NCBI RefSeq assembly: GCF_964019385.1
Contig: NC_088653.1
Location: 12,619,835 to 12,683,834, forward strand
Source of the DNA: Sycon ciliatum
Taxonomy: Eukaryota; Porifera; Calcarea; Leucosolenida; Sycettidae
Length of the DNA stretch: 64,000 bases
Direction: 5' to 3'
The position numbers and the translations under genes were made by a program. Shown here piece by piece: positions 1 through 10,489 of the stretch (position 1 is its first letter; each line of letters starts with the position of its first letter). The notes under the pieces are model-generated. The model ran no database searches. It was not told the DNA's origin and saw only the letters and a list, made by a program, of their open reading frames with translations.

Positions 1-480
1 AGGGCACTGTCATTTACCGCGCTGAGTCGTTGGCGCTTTACTTTGCCGCGCTGTACTTTACCGCGCTGAGTCAGTTGCTCTGTACTTACCGCGCTGAGTT
101 GCTGGCGGTGAACTTTATCGCGCTGAGTCACTGGCGCTGTACTTTATTGCGCTGTACTTTACCGCGCTGAGTCGCTGGCGCCGTACTTTACGGCGCTGCA
201 CTTTACCGCGCTGAGTCGCTGGCGCTGTACTTAACTGTGCTGTACTTTACCGCGCTGAGTCCCTGGCGCTGTACTTTACGCGCTGAGTCGCTGGCGCTGT
301 GCTTTACCGCGCTGTACTTTACCGCGCTGCACTTTACCGCGCTGTACTTCACCGCGCTGTACTTTTTACCGCGCTGAGTCGCCGGCGCCGTACTTTAGGG
401 CGCTGTTCTTTACCGCGCTGAGTCGTTGCGCTGTACTTTACCGCGCTGATAGTCGCGCCGCTGAAGAAGCTGGCGCTGAA
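1..480. repeat. 29-bp minisatellite, first array
   Basis: The sequence alternates two submotifs, ctgtactttaccgcg (15 bp) and ctgagtcgctggcg (14 bp), with point changes and dropped half-units. The array runs off the left edge. It is a diverged copy of the distal end of the larger array at 26,011-28,285. Open frames here are by-products of the periodicity. Confidence 0.9.
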
Positions 481-689
481 GTGCTGGCGCTGATATGTAT
501 TGCGCTGAAACGGCGGAGCTGAAATGGCAAGACCCCTGGCAATGGTCCAGGTGGTCTGGCCATGGTTGGTATAACCTTTTGAACATGAATACGTCGTGAT
601 TACTGCTAAGGAGACCGTGTGTGCCCGCCATGTCAAACACGAAATAGGATAGGTCCGGACCAATCAAAAACTACTTTCCCTGACATGGG

Positions 690-1018
690 CGTGTACGTGT
701 GTGTATGGGGGAGGGGGGATTGCGGTGTTAGAGTGTATTTGTGTGTGTGGATGGGGGGGGGGGGGGGAGGGGATGCGGTGCGTGAGTGTATTTGTGTGTG
801 TGAAGGGGGGGGGGGGGAATTGCGGTGCGTGAGTGTATTTGTTTGGGTGTGGATGGGGGGGGGGGGATTGCGGTGCGTGATTGTACTTGTGTGTGTGTGG
901 GGGGGGGGGGGGGGATTGCGGTGCGTGATTGTATTTGTGTGTGGGGGGGGGGGGGGGATTGCGGTGCGTGATTGTATTTGTGTGTGTGGGTGGATGGGGG
1001 GGGGGGGGTACATAGGTC
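690..1018. repeat. G-run/TG-rich array
   Basis: Imperfect units of about 50-60 bp combine a GTGTGT stretch, a run of 8 or more G and the phrase attgcggtgcgtga. All long G-runs lie on the plus strand. The glycine/valine and proline/histidine frames across it are artefacts. Confidence 0.85.
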
Positions 1019-1020
1019 TA

Positions 1021-1198
1021 CAGTTAAACATATCAAGGCGACCACTCGGATAAGACGACCACCTACCCTAGCCGACCACTGGAACCAGGATCAAGGGATT
1101 CTATTTCCAGTCAAACGACCCTGGATAAGGCGATCACCTGGTAACAGAGACCACGATTTGAAGGTCCCTTGAGCGGTCATCTTACACAGGTTTCACTG
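1021..1198. mobile_element. MITE with CAGT.. ends, copy 1
   Basis: A short element of about 178 bp begins CAGTTAAACATATCAAGGCG and ends in the inverse of CAGTGAAACCTGT. Inside are repeated GGCGACCAC-type blocks on both strands. Related copies lie at 5,264-5,440, 6,216-6,384 and 28,859-29,034. The CAGTG terminus is compatible with hAT-type ends, but no transposase is present and target-site duplications are unclear. Confidence 0.75.
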
Positions 1199-1380
1199 TA
1201 TGGTGTGGGGGGGGGGGGTGCACGGGTCTACATGTATATGTATATGTGTGTGTGGGGGGGGGGGGGGGGGGAGTGCATGGGTGTACATGTGTATGTTTGT
1301 GTGGGGGGGGGGGGGGAGTGCACGGGTGTACATGTGTATGTGTGTGTGGGTGGGGGGGGGGGGGTGCACAGTTCTACATG
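1199..1380. repeat. G-run/TG-rich array
   Basis: Three units of about 55 bp carry G-runs of 9-16, followed by a tgcacgggtgtacatgtgtatg-like phrase. It continues the satellite interrupted by the preceding MITE. Confidence 0.8.
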
Positions 1381-1383
1381 TAT

Positions 1384-1690
1384 TACCGTATTATCTCTAA
1401 TATAAGCACAGTCTCCAATAATAGAACACCTTGGGGCGGCATTCAAAAAATAAAGTGCTCAGTGTCCATTATAAGCACACTGTGTAAATTCATTATCTGT
1501 GCCGTCGAAAAAAAACCCTGAAATGTGCGTGTCTGACATGAATTTGGCATGGCAACAGGCCTCTGAAATGAGGTTGAAATAATAATGGAACAGTCTCCAA
1601 TAAAGGAACGTCTCCACTAATAGCACAGGGCGGAGGTACATTGAAAAAATAAAGGACCGTGCTTATAATATTCTTAGAGATAATACGGTA
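1384..1690. mobile_element. 307-bp MITE with TACCGTATTATCTC ends, copy 1
   Basis: The left end taccgtattatctctaa is matched by an inverted right end, ttagagataatacggta. Imperfect TIRs of about 28 bp extend inward to gtgcttat-like sequence. No coding capacity is seen. A second copy, inserted at the same place in the G-rich array, is at 29,147-29,454, so the insertion predates the segmental duplication. Confidence 0.8.
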
Positions 1691-1944
1691 TGTGTGTGTG
1701 GTCGGGGGGGGGGGGGGGGGTGCACGGTTCTACATGTATACTGTGTTATCTAAATCAATACTAGTTCAAAATTAGTATTAAATAAACCTTGTTTATATGT
1801 CATGTAGTTCAACACCCATATGGTTCAGATGGTCCCAATGGAACGGGGCTCTGCCAACCGTGGATAGTTGTAGTAAGGTCACTGTTTCCGAACACAGTGT
1901 CCTCCACCTTGTTTCATGCTGTCAATCTAACAACATACATGTAC
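1691..1944. other. G-run remnant and unique linker
   Basis: A short G-run (about 1,707-1,722) is followed by about 220 bp of unique sequence. No gene is seen. Confidence 0.5.
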
Positions 1945-3100
1945 ATGTATATTATGTGTGTGTGGGGGGGGGGGGGGGTGCATGGGTCTATGTTTGCGTG
2001 TGGGTGGGGGAGTGCATGCGTCTATTATGTGTGTGTCGGGTAGGGGGGGGGGGGGGGGAGTGCATGGGTCTATTACATGTATGTGTGTGTGTGGGGGGGG
2101 GGGGGGGGTCATGGGTATTATGTATGTGTGTGTGTCGGGGGGGGGGGGTGCATGTGTGTGTGCGGGAGGGAGGGGGGGGGGGACATGGGTCTATATACGT
2201 GTGTGTGTGGGAGGGAGGGGGGGGGGGACATGGGTCTATATACGTGTGTGTGTGTGTGGGAGGGAGGGGGGGGGGGACATGGGTCTATATACGTGTGTGT
2301 GTGTGGGGGAGGGAGGGGGGGGGGGCATGGGTCTATATACATGTACGTGTGTGTGTGTGTGGGAGGGAGGGGGGGGGGGGGGACATGGGTCTATACATGT
2401 ATACGTGTGTGTGTGTGTGGGAGGGAGGGGGGGGGGGGGGCATGGGTCTATATACGTGTGTGTGTGTGTGTGGGAGGGGGGGGGGACATGGGTCTATATA
2501 CGTGTGTGTGTGTGTGGGAGGGAGGGGGGGGGGACATGGGTATATATACATGTACGTGTGTGTGTGGGGGGGGGGGGACATGGGTCTATATACGTGTGTG
2601 TGTGTGTGGGAGGGAGGGGGGGGGGGACATGGGTCTATATACATGTACGTGTGTGTGTGTGGGAGGGAGGGGGGGGGGACATGGGTCTATATACATGTAC
2701 GTGTGTGTGTGGGGGGGGGGGAGGGAGGGAGGGGGGGGGGACATGGGTCTATATACGTGTGTGTGTGGGAGGGAGGGGGGGGGGACATGGGTATATATAC
2801 GTGTGTGTGTGTGTGTGTGGGAGGGGGGGGGGGGACATGGGTCTATATACATGTACGTGTGTGTGTGTGTGGGGGAGGGAGGGGGGGGGACATGGGTCTA
2901 TATACGTGTGTGTGTGTGTGTGGGAGGGAGGGGGGGCATGGGTCTATATACGTGTGTGTGTGTGGGAGGGAGGGGGGGGGGACATGGGTCTATATACGTG
3001 TGTGTGTGGGGGGGGGGGGGAGGGAGGGGGACATGGGTCTATATACGTGTGTGTGGGGGGGGGGGGGGGGAGGGAGGGGAGGGGGGACATGGGTCTATAT
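1945..3100. repeat. Main G-run satellite array
   Basis: More than twenty imperfect units of about 45-60 bp follow the pattern gggacatgggtctatatac, a GTGTGT stretch, gggagggagg and a G-run of 7-17. All G-runs are on the plus strand, so it could form many consecutive G-quadruplexes. Open frames run through it in all three plus-strand registers because units lack stop codons; they are not genes. Confidence 0.9.
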
Positions 3101-3104
3101 AGGT

Positions 3105-4775
3105 AGGTACATTTTTATTTGAATTCGCAGAACCAAACGGGCGGTGTCGCCCAATTACATGGAAGCGAATGGAAACAGTAAAATATTGTAGGAAATAGCC
3201 TAACATGATAGCAGGGTGGAGTACAAAGCAAAGAACGCTCAGTCAATGAATAACGTTAACGTTAGAATACAACAACGGGGAGGCGGTAGACAGCACATGA
3301 CTGGTACTGTGCAAACGTTCAAAGATTCCTGTAGTGTTCAGTAGTGGGTGCTACTGCTAGCAAGACAGAATGGGAGGCAGGCTTGTTTGAACTGGTGGTA
3401 CTGGGTAATACCACGCACGTCGGATGGCAGGGTGTTCCATAAAATGGACCCGCGAGCGGTTGGACGGTCGTGGCCGGCTTTGGAGGCAGATTTGGGCACT
3501 CGAAGGCCCAAGCTGCGTTGTGCGCGCGTTGTTCGAGTACTGGGATGCTCCAGAAGGGCTTGCAGTGCATTGCTTGCCCGACCATTCGAGCAACGCCAGA
3601 TCATAATAAGGGTCTTTTGCTTGTGGAGCTCTTCGATGCCATACAGCTGCAGACGAGCAAGCAGAGGTTGGGCGCTTGTGCGAGGTGGCAGGCCGAATAC
3701 GGCGCGTGCCGCACGGTTTTACTGGACCTGAAGGCGGGACCGCTGGTCTTGTCGAAGGCACCCAGAGAACGCCACGGACCCGTAGAGCAAATCTGGCATC
3801 ACAACGGATTTCACGTACTGCTCTCTGGACTTTCTTGTAAGGCAACGGCGGGCTCTCCAGAGTGCTCCCACCTTCTGCGAGGCCTTCTTCACAACATTGT
3901 TAACGTGTTCGTCAAATCGAACGTGCTCGTCTATCGTGATGCCCAGGTACTTCGCATGGGGAACTGCTGGTAGCGGGTTTCCACGGCATTTGACAGTAAT
4001 GTCTTGGCCGGAAATTCGCAGGACATGGCTTTTGCTAGTGTTCAGGATTAGATTCCGTTCCTGGAGGTGGTTAGCAATCTCGGTTGTAGACGTTGTTAGA
4101 ACTCGCGATACTTCCTGGCAATCAGGGTGGCTGAACGTGAGAGCAATATCGTCAGCAAACTGCACTGAGATGGACGGACTGGCAATGGTGGGCACATGCC
4201 TGGTGTAGATGTTGAAAAGCACGGGTCCGAGAACGGAACCCTGCGGGACGCCACATGAGCATGTGCCACTGACACCAATGGATCCAGCGATTTGCACTTG
4301 TTGGGTGCGTCCTTCGAGGTAGTCTGCAAACCATTGTGCCGTGAAGGCCAACTTCGAAAAGATCGCGTACAAGAATGTCATGCTTGACTTTGTCGAAAGC
4401 ATTCGACATGTCCAGCAAACACACACCACTGGCTAGTCGCGCGTCCTTTGCATGGAGAATGTTCTCCGTCAGGAGTACCAAAGCGTCTTCAGTGCAGTGG
4501 TTTGTGCGGTATGCAAATTGCGTGGTCGGCAGCACGTCGTTTGCCGCGAGGAACCTTGTAAGCTGGCGATGTACTACCTTTTCAAGCAGCTTCGCAACAA
4601 TTGGTAATAATGACACAGGTCTGTAGTTAGTGGCGACTGTTGGGTCCCCTGCTTTGTAAAGCGGCTTTACCAGGGCGTGTTTGAACGGCTTCGGTAGGCG
4701 ACCGGAATGCATGAAGAGGTCGCATAAGTGCGGGGCAACAATATCACTGCAGGCTCGCAGCAGACGGCCAGGGAC
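3105..4775 (-). mobile_element. 5'-truncated LINE (family A, copy 1) inside the G-rich satellite
   Basis: The element interrupts the satellite: array units stop at tctatata near 3,100 and resume at ctatatacg near 4,777. On the minus strand it carries reverse transcriptase, a C-terminal region and a 3' end resembling gaattcaaataaaaatg. The related copy at 10,490-11,823 ends caaatccaaataaaatc. The 5' part (endonuclease and ORF1) is missing, as expected for truncated target-primed insertion. The shared ctatata may be a target-site duplication, but the satellite itself contains that word. Confidence 0.85.
3338..4735 (-). pseudogene. Reverse transcriptase of LINE family A (frameshifted)
   Basis: Minus-strand frames in order give an RT fingers block with NYRPVSLLP (around 4,610), the palm motif A neighbourhood LLDMSNAFDKVKHD (around 4,390), PQGSVLGP (around 4,235) and the catalytic FADDIAL (around 4,150). 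Then comes YLGITIDEH and a C-terminal segment with RRCLTRKSR and MPDLLYGS, ending with SILWNTLPSDVRG (around 3,430). At least two frame changes, near 4,330 and 3,750, break the reading frame. It belongs to the non-LTR RTs related to the Jockey/CR1 group; assigning a clade needs a tree. The enzyme would have reverse-transcribed its own RNA at the target site; this copy is dead. Confidence 0.85.
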
Positions 4776-5262
4776 TATATACGTGTGTGTGTGTGGGAGG
4801 GAGGGGGGGGGGGGACATGGGTCTATATACGTGTGTGTGGGAGGGGAGAAAGGGGAGGGGGGACATGGGTCTATATACGTGTGTGTGTGTGTGGGAGGGA
4901 GGGGGGGGGGGACATGGGTCTATATACGTGTGTGTGGGGGGGGGGGGGAGGGAGGGGGGGGACATGGGTCTATATACGTGTGTGTGTGTGGGGGAGGGAG
5001 GGGGGACATGGGTCTATATACGTGTGTGTGTGTGTGTGGGAGGGAGGGGGGGGACATGTGTCTATATACGTGTGTGTGTGTGTGTGTGTGGGAGGGAGGG
5101 GGGGGACATGTGTCTATATACGTGTGTGTGTGTGGGGGAGGGAGGGAGGGGGGGGGACATGGGTCTATATACGTGTGTGGGTGGGGGGAGGGGGGGGGAC
5201 ACGGGTCTATATACGTGTGTGTGTGTGGGGGGGGGGGAGGGGGGGGGGGGGTGCAGAGGCAT
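4776..5262. repeat. G-run satellite array, right part
   Basis: It uses the same units as 1,945-3,100 (gggacatgggtctatatac plus TG stretch plus gggagggaggg) and resumes directly after the LINE. It is therefore the other half of the array split by that insertion. Confidence 0.9.
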
Positions 5263-5263
5263 A

Positions 5264-5440
5264 CAGTGAAACCTGTCTAAGACGACCGCTCAAGGGACCT
5301 TCAAAACGTGGTGTTTGTTACTAGGGATAGCTTTATCCAGGGTCAATTGACTGTAAGTAGCACCCCTTGGTCATGGTTGCAGTGGTCTTCTAGGTCAGGT
5401 GGTCGCCTTATCCAAGTGGTCGCCTTGAAAGGTTTTACTG
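5264..5440. mobile_element. MITE with CAGTG ends, copy 2
   Basis: This copy begins cagtgaaacctgtctaagac and ends in the inverted form ggttttactg. It has the same internal blocks as 1,021-1,198, in opposite orientation. TA lies next to each end, which may be part of the target site. Confidence 0.8.
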
Positions 5441-5512
5441 TACATGTGTTTCTGTGTGAGTGTGGCGGGGGTTAGCCTTAGGGGGTGCACACTACACAGT
5501 CATGTGCATGAC
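5441..5512. other. Short unique spacer
   Basis: A GT-rich stretch containing gtggcggggg. No feature is seen. Confidence 0.4.
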
Positions 5513-6203
5513 GAACCATATATTGTACTCAGGGTAGCATGTAAAACCATATCTTGTACTCAGGGTAGCATGTAAAACCATGTCTTGTACTCAGGGTAGC
5601 ATGTAAAACCATATCTTGTACTCAGGGTAGCATGTAAAACCATATCTTGTACTCAGGGTAGCATGTAAAACCATATCTTGTACTCAGGGTAGCATGTAAA
5701 ACCATATCTTGTACTCAGGGTAGCATGTAAAACCATATCTTGTACTCAGGGTAGCATGTAAAACCATATCTTGTACTCAGGGTAGCATGTAAAACCATAT
5801 CTTGTACTCAGGGTAGCATGTAAAACCATATCTTGTACTCAGCGTAGCATGTAAAACCATATCTTGTACTCAGGGTAGCATGTAAAACCATATCTTGTAC
5901 TCAGGGTAGCATGTAAAACCATATCTTGTACTCAGGGTAGCATGTAAAACCATATCTTGTACTCAGGGTAGCATGTAAAACCATATCTTGTACTCAGGGT
6001 AGCATGTAAAACTATTATCTTGTACTCATGGTAGCATGTAAAACCATATCTTGTACTCAGGGTAGCATGTAAAACCATATCTTGTACTCAGGGTAGCATG
6101 TAAAACCATATCTTGTACTCAGGGTAGCATGTAAAACCATGTCTTGTACTCAGGGTAGCATGTAAAACCATATCTTGTACTCAGGGTAGCATGTAAAACC
6201 ATG
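5513..6203. repeat. 31-bp satellite, about 22 copies
   Basis: The near-perfect unit is gtaaaaccatatcttgta followed by ctcagggtagcat. Only single-base variants are seen, such as catgtc for catatc, and one unit with actattatct. Such homogeneity implies recent amplification. There are no spacers between repeats, so it is not a CRISPR array. Confidence 0.95.
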
Positions 6204-6215
6204 CGAATACTTGGA

Positions 6216-6384
6216 CAGTAAAACCTGTCAAGGCGACCACTTGGATCCTGTCCTAGAAGACCACTGCAATCAGGACAAAGACATGCTATTTCCAGTAGAT
6301 TAACCCTGGATAAGGCGACCACCTGGTGACAGAGACCACATTTTAAAAGGTCCCTTGAGCGGTCGTGTTAGACAGGTTTCACTG
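6216..6384. mobile_element. MITE with CAGTG ends, copy 3
   Basis: It starts cagtaaaacctgtcaaggcg and ends aggtttcactg, with the internal blocks of the other three copies. It sits at the right edge of the 31-bp satellite. Confidence 0.8.
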
Positions 6385-6995
6385 TACTTGTCATAGGCAA
6401 CATACCAGTCATGAAGTATGGGCATTGGTGTGAGTGTATTCTGCTACAACCAACTTCCGCTATAAAGAACGAATTCTTCTGCACAATGGTATTCGTTATA
6501 TCAGGAGCCGAGTGGCAAGTGCTTTGTGAGTTTGTGTGGCATTGCACACGTACTGTAGCAAGATTATGCAAAACGACCGATTGAGATGATAGATTTCTGT
6601 AACTGACTTCACAGAACAACAAGACCAAGCAAGACTAGTTTATATCTACTCGAGAAATCCATGATTTATTCAAAGTCATATTATATCAGTGAATAATGGT
6701 AAGACTAGCGACAAACAGTTAACTAGCCTTGCTTGTCCTTGTTGTGCTGTGTATCACGCTCTGTCTCCGCCGTGGTGTTGAGCACTGTCAGCACCGTGAC
6801 TGGGTACATACTCCAGTGTACATGTAACTGACTTCACATAGAAAGTTACTGAGCATTAATTTTAGTATTTTCCTAATATCATGCATAGAGTCACTAGACC
6901 TAAGACGGGCAATACGTAGTGTCCACTTTAGATGTCCCGAGAGGTGAGGTTATGTCGGTATAAGCAATCTCCACAGTGTCTTACGGACTGTATTC
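6385..6995. other. Unique sequence without a recognised gene
   Basis: Both strands have only short frames with no recognisable domain, and base composition is unremarkable. No repeats or RNA genes are seen. Confidence 0.4.
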
Positions 6996-7253
6996 TTATC
7001 CATTTAGTGGGCAGGTTCCCTTGGACCTGTAGTAGCACATTTTGACCTCCTGCTGCAGTTGGTTGGCTGGGGGGGGGGGGGGGTATATATCGGTGTCCGG
7101 GGCAGTAGGAGGATTGGCTTCGGTGGTGGTGTTAGCTGGTGCACACGTTGTGTGGTATGTTTCTGTGTGTTCTTGAATCCTGGTTTGACTGTATTGTCCA
7201 ATGGTCTTGTCAGTGTCGTCTTCGCCATACATCCGCCAACTTCCTTCACAGCT
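6996..7253 (-). CDS. Possible terminal exon, unknown product
   Basis: A minus-strand frame of about 85 codons ends at 6,996. It is preceded by an AG dinucleotide at 7,253-7,254 (agtctcag then ctgtgaagg) that could be a splice acceptor. The translation is T/P-rich and ends MCYYRSKGTCPLNG. No domain is recognised. An overlapping longer frame exists in another register, so even the reading frame is uncertain. Confidence 0.2.
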   Translation of the reverse strand, partial: SCEGSWRMYGEDDTDKTIGQYSQTRIQEHTETYHTTCAPANTTTEANPPTAPDTDIYPPPPPANQLQQEVKMCYYRSKGTCPLNG

Positions 7254-8266
7254 GAGACTTTCAGCTCGTGCTTGCCTTGGTTGAGCTCACCTTCCCCCCA
7301 CCCCCTTATGTTATTTCTATAGCTTAGAACCTTCCAAGTTGGAAGGCTGTTGGAGTGCGCATCCAAGACGTGCTAGAGCTGTTAGCCAGGTAGTTGTAGA
7401 ACGTCAGTACCGTTGGTCAGTGTCGTGCAATTTAATCGCATATTAAAGCTGATTACCAAGTACATGAAAACCGGGTTGTGTTTGTGGACATTATATTTTG
7501 TACTAAATTATAGCCTGCCTTGCAGTTTATTGGTCCTTTTTCCGTCCTAAAAACAGTTACTGTATGTTCATGATGCAGACTGCAAGCATAGAGCTGGAGG
7601 TGAAAACACACTAACGCGGTCATTATCATTTACGTGTAGCCATGTCATGGCCTACACTACTCACTAGTAGTAGTAGACGCATGCCACGGCGAATAATAGT
7701 TAGTGGAAGTAACAGACAGTTGTTGGTGGAGCACAGCCACAGGAGACAAAATGCGCTTCATTCAAACACTCAGATCACCTATCCACGGCCAAAGCAGACA
7801 GCCGTATCGTCTCGGCCGGGGACGCTCCACACGTGACACCATGTACATCACTGCAGTACTGCGATGTACAGGATGTAGACAACCACTTGGGAAGCACAGT
7901 CAGTAGAGTAGGCATGCACATCATGGTAGGGCGGTACGCAGTTACCATGGTTACTGCCAGGACTGGATCCGAGTCACCAAGACCGAGTCCAGGAGGAGAC
8001 CGAGGCGAGGGGAGATCGAGGCAGCGAAGTAAAGACAGCTCACCGGCGCGGCGCGGCCCCCAGAACGGACAGCATGTAGACAGACTGCATACACTGACCT
8101 GTACATGTACATGTAGTACAGTGACAGACTCAGTGTCAGTAGTCATTGCCATTGGCATTGCATTGGTACTACTACTACTTTACTAGTACTAGTACTAGTA
8201 GTGGCAGTGCGCTGCCAGGACCATGACCATTGATGACGACTTGGTAGATCTTCCCAAAATCTACAC
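7254..8266. other. Region without a supported gene
   Basis: Short frames exist, including an arginine/serine-rich one at 7,833-8,186 whose last residues look like a hydrophobic anchor. None has supporting splice sites or a recognisable domain. Microsatellite-like acatgtacatgt and tagtactagtac stretches lie at 8,100-8,200. Confidence 0.4.
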
Positions 8267-8304
8267 CAGGGAGTCGTAAAATACCGGTATTTTACGACTC
8301 CCTG
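8267..8304. repeat. Perfect 38-bp palindrome
   Basis: The arms cagggagtcgtaaaatacc and its exact complement meet at an AccGGt centre with no loop. The word cgactccctg also occurs at 46,200 and 58,262 in a different dispersed repeat family. Confidence 0.85.
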
Positions 8305-8423
8305 ATCTACACGTAAAACCCTGCATGCACGGCAGCAGCAGAGGGACAGTCTAGACTATGTGGACAGTCTACATGCATTTACCGGTCTACGTCTACCACT
8401 ACCAGGTCTACCAAGTACCAGTA

Positions 8424-9775
8424 CGCGAATGACTGTTGGGCCATTCTTCCAAAACATGACGTCACAGAATTCGTAAAAAAAAGACAACTTTTGTCGCAAG
8501 CGGCTAGCCTGTCGCAAGCGCGAGACTCATCATGGGCGCGCTCGAGCTGCGAAGCGCAAGCGCGACACAAACTGTGTCACGTGTGTGTCGAATCTGACCG
8601 TCATTGTGTGGTTCCCAATATGAAAACATCATGCTGGTGCTCTGTGTTTCGATTATCGACTGTCGGAGCAGTCCTGCATATATTAGCAGAACGGTCAATA
8701 CTGTAGTCTTTTCACGTGTTTGTCTTTTTTGTGTTTTCGCCGGGGGTATTAGCGTCACGTTGCACACAGAACGGCAGTGTTGCATCACTGGACGACCCTG
8801 CCTCTGCATCTGACTTAATTTCCCCAGGATCTGGTGCAGTTACACCAGACAGCCACTTCCTGTAAACACGCAAACAGCAAAAGAAGAGATCCCGCAAATC
8901 AGGAAAAAACATTATGGAAAATATAGAGTAGATCATACAACATTCAATAATCTGGAGTAATTACAGTGAGACAAACACTTCAAACAGTGCTCTCTCTCTC
9001 TGTCTCCATCCTTCCAAAAATACCCTATGACAATTCCCTAGAATTATTTTATTTTATATTCTTAGGACATCATTCTGAACATAATAAATTCTTCCATGTG
9101 TCTTCAATCACCACGGAGGGCGAAAATATATCTAAGTCATGCAGTTTACGGGAGGTACGAGCTGTCATGGATATAGAGGCTGATATTGTGCCAGCGTGAG
9201 GCCAGAGACAGAAAGAAGACACTGATTTCTTGAACAACTCACCTATATATAATCGAATCCACAAGGAGCGCTCATACTTTGATCCATCAGGACGCGAAAC
9301 ATCTTCAAAGCACTCTCAAACACGGAGTTTTACTGTGGGCAGCCAATTTCACAGCCATCATGAAGGCACTCGACGACTACAGGAGTTTTGTAGAGGAAAG
9401 AACAAGGAGTAAAGAGCGACAACAATCGCTTGAAGAAAAAGCAAAGAAAAACAACTGTCTCTCCAGTCATTTAGATGCTGTTGCCCTTGACATCTGGTTC
9501 CATCCAGAGGACGCGACTTTTGTTTGTCCCCAGTGCTCTCCGTTGCTATGCGTATCGAAGGAGCCGTGACGTCACACTTAACAGCCCCATGACGGTCAGA
9601 TTCGATACACACGTGACACAGTTTGGGTCGCGCTCGTGTGTCGCGCTTCGCAGCTCGAGCGCGCCCATGATGAGTCTCGCGCTTGCGACAGGCTAGCCGC
9701 TTGCGACAAAAGTTGTCTTTTTTTTACGAATTCTGTGACGTCATGTTTTGGAAGAATGTCCCAACAGTCATTCGC
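8424..9775. mobile_element. Long-TIR DNA element, copy 1
   Basis: The left TIR (8,424-8,604, about 181 bp) starts cgcgaatgactgttgg. It is matched by the inverted right TIR (9,589-9,775), with tgacgtca and gtcgcaagcggctagcctg blocks in both. The interior of about 985 bp encodes no transposase but holds coding-like sequence on both strands. TIRs of this length with unrelated cargo recall MULE-type elements that carry host fragments. Superfamily is not established; a target-site duplication is not clear. Confidence 0.8.
9279..9569 (+). pseudogene. Coding-like fragment inside long-TIR element copy 1
   Basis: A plus-strand frame encodes a charged, probably helical segment containing KALDDYRSFVEERTRSKERQ and then HPEDATFVCPQCSPLL, with a CxxC pair. 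The composition looks like genuine protein, unlike other frames nearby. The same segment is present at 20,404-20,694 in copy 2. The protein family is not recognised. It may be a captured host exon or a transposase remnant. Confidence 0.4.
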
Positions 9776-9907
9776 AGTAAAAAAAGACAACTTTTGTCGC
9801 AAGCGGCTAGCCTGTCGCAAGCGCGAGACTCATCATGGGCGCGCTCGAGCTGCGAAGCGCAAGCGCGACACAAACTGTGTCACGTGTGTGTCGAATCTGA
9901 CCGTCAT
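9776..9907. repeat. Extra partial TIR in inverted orientation
   Basis: Immediately after the right TIR comes a forward copy of the inner part of the left TIR, from aaaaaagacaacttttgtcg to gaatctgaccgtca. With 9,589-9,720 it forms an inverted repeat with arms of about 130 bp and a spacer of about 60 bp. It looks like a second, decapitated element end. Confidence 0.8.
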
Positions 9908-10326
9908 TATATTATGATCGCCTTCGATTATTTATTTTCGTTCTACTCGACAATTCCAAAAATCAGTGCCATTGGCTTTAGCTTTGCCCTTGAACTTGAA
10001 ATCTCGTGCCTTATTCTTTCTTGGGGACTGGTGTTGGATATTGAACGGGCGGAGTTACCGCCGGGATGATGGATGAAGGAGATGATGGCCTAATCTTGGC
10101 TGCGCGCATTCTCATTTTCGCGTGGCCTGCCACTAGTGTTTGATTCACAAAGGGTGTCACAGGCATAGCTGGAGGAAGAAAGGTGATGTGAACTTCAGAA
10201 GTTCTGCCATCGCAGCACTGTATAGAGGGCCATTAGAGGCTGTGTAGGCTGTATGTTTGATTTAGTTTGATTTAGCTCAGTGCTGAGCTTGCACCACACC
10301 ACAGGTAGCATATTGAGTATTATTTA
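9908..10326. other. Unique sequence, no gene seen
   Basis: No long frame with recognisable content and no repeat structure beyond the flanking elements. Confidence 0.4.
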
Positions 10327-10489
10327 CATTATCCATATAACTTGAACCGCTCTGTGAGCGGTTCTGAAAAACCTTTACTGGCGCTGCCCCGTCGTAAAAG
10401 TAAGAAATTAAAACTGGCTCATTGTACCCCCAAATGTGAACTGATCCACCTAAATCGCAAATGACGTGACCCGAACGCAGCAGTAGCAC

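Larger units (their letters stand above)
1..1700. repeat. Segmental duplication, copy 1 (partner 27,792-29,470)
   Basis: The order minisatellite tail, unique linker (around 530-690), G-rich array, 178-bp MITE, G-rich array and 307-bp MITE is repeated colinearly from about 27,792. The linker, with gaccgtgtgtgcccgccatg, is almost identical in both copies. The G-run arrays differ in unit number. This is seen directly in the sequence; exact breakpoints cannot be set by eye. Confidence 0.85.

Noticed and set aside
690-5280. Long glycine/valine/cysteine and proline/threonine/histidine frames on both strands (up to 441 codons)
   Set aside because: They follow the period of the G-run/TG satellite, exist in all registers and have no start, splice or domain context.
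5513-6203. 31-bp regularly repeated units resembling a CRISPR array
   Set aside because: Repeats are contiguous without variable spacers, the context is eukaryotic and no cas genes exist.
7833-8186. Arginine/serine-rich frame ending in a hydrophobic tail, candidate membrane protein
   Set aside because: Overlapping frames on both strands, repeat-like acatgtacatgt sequence within it, and no domain or splice support.
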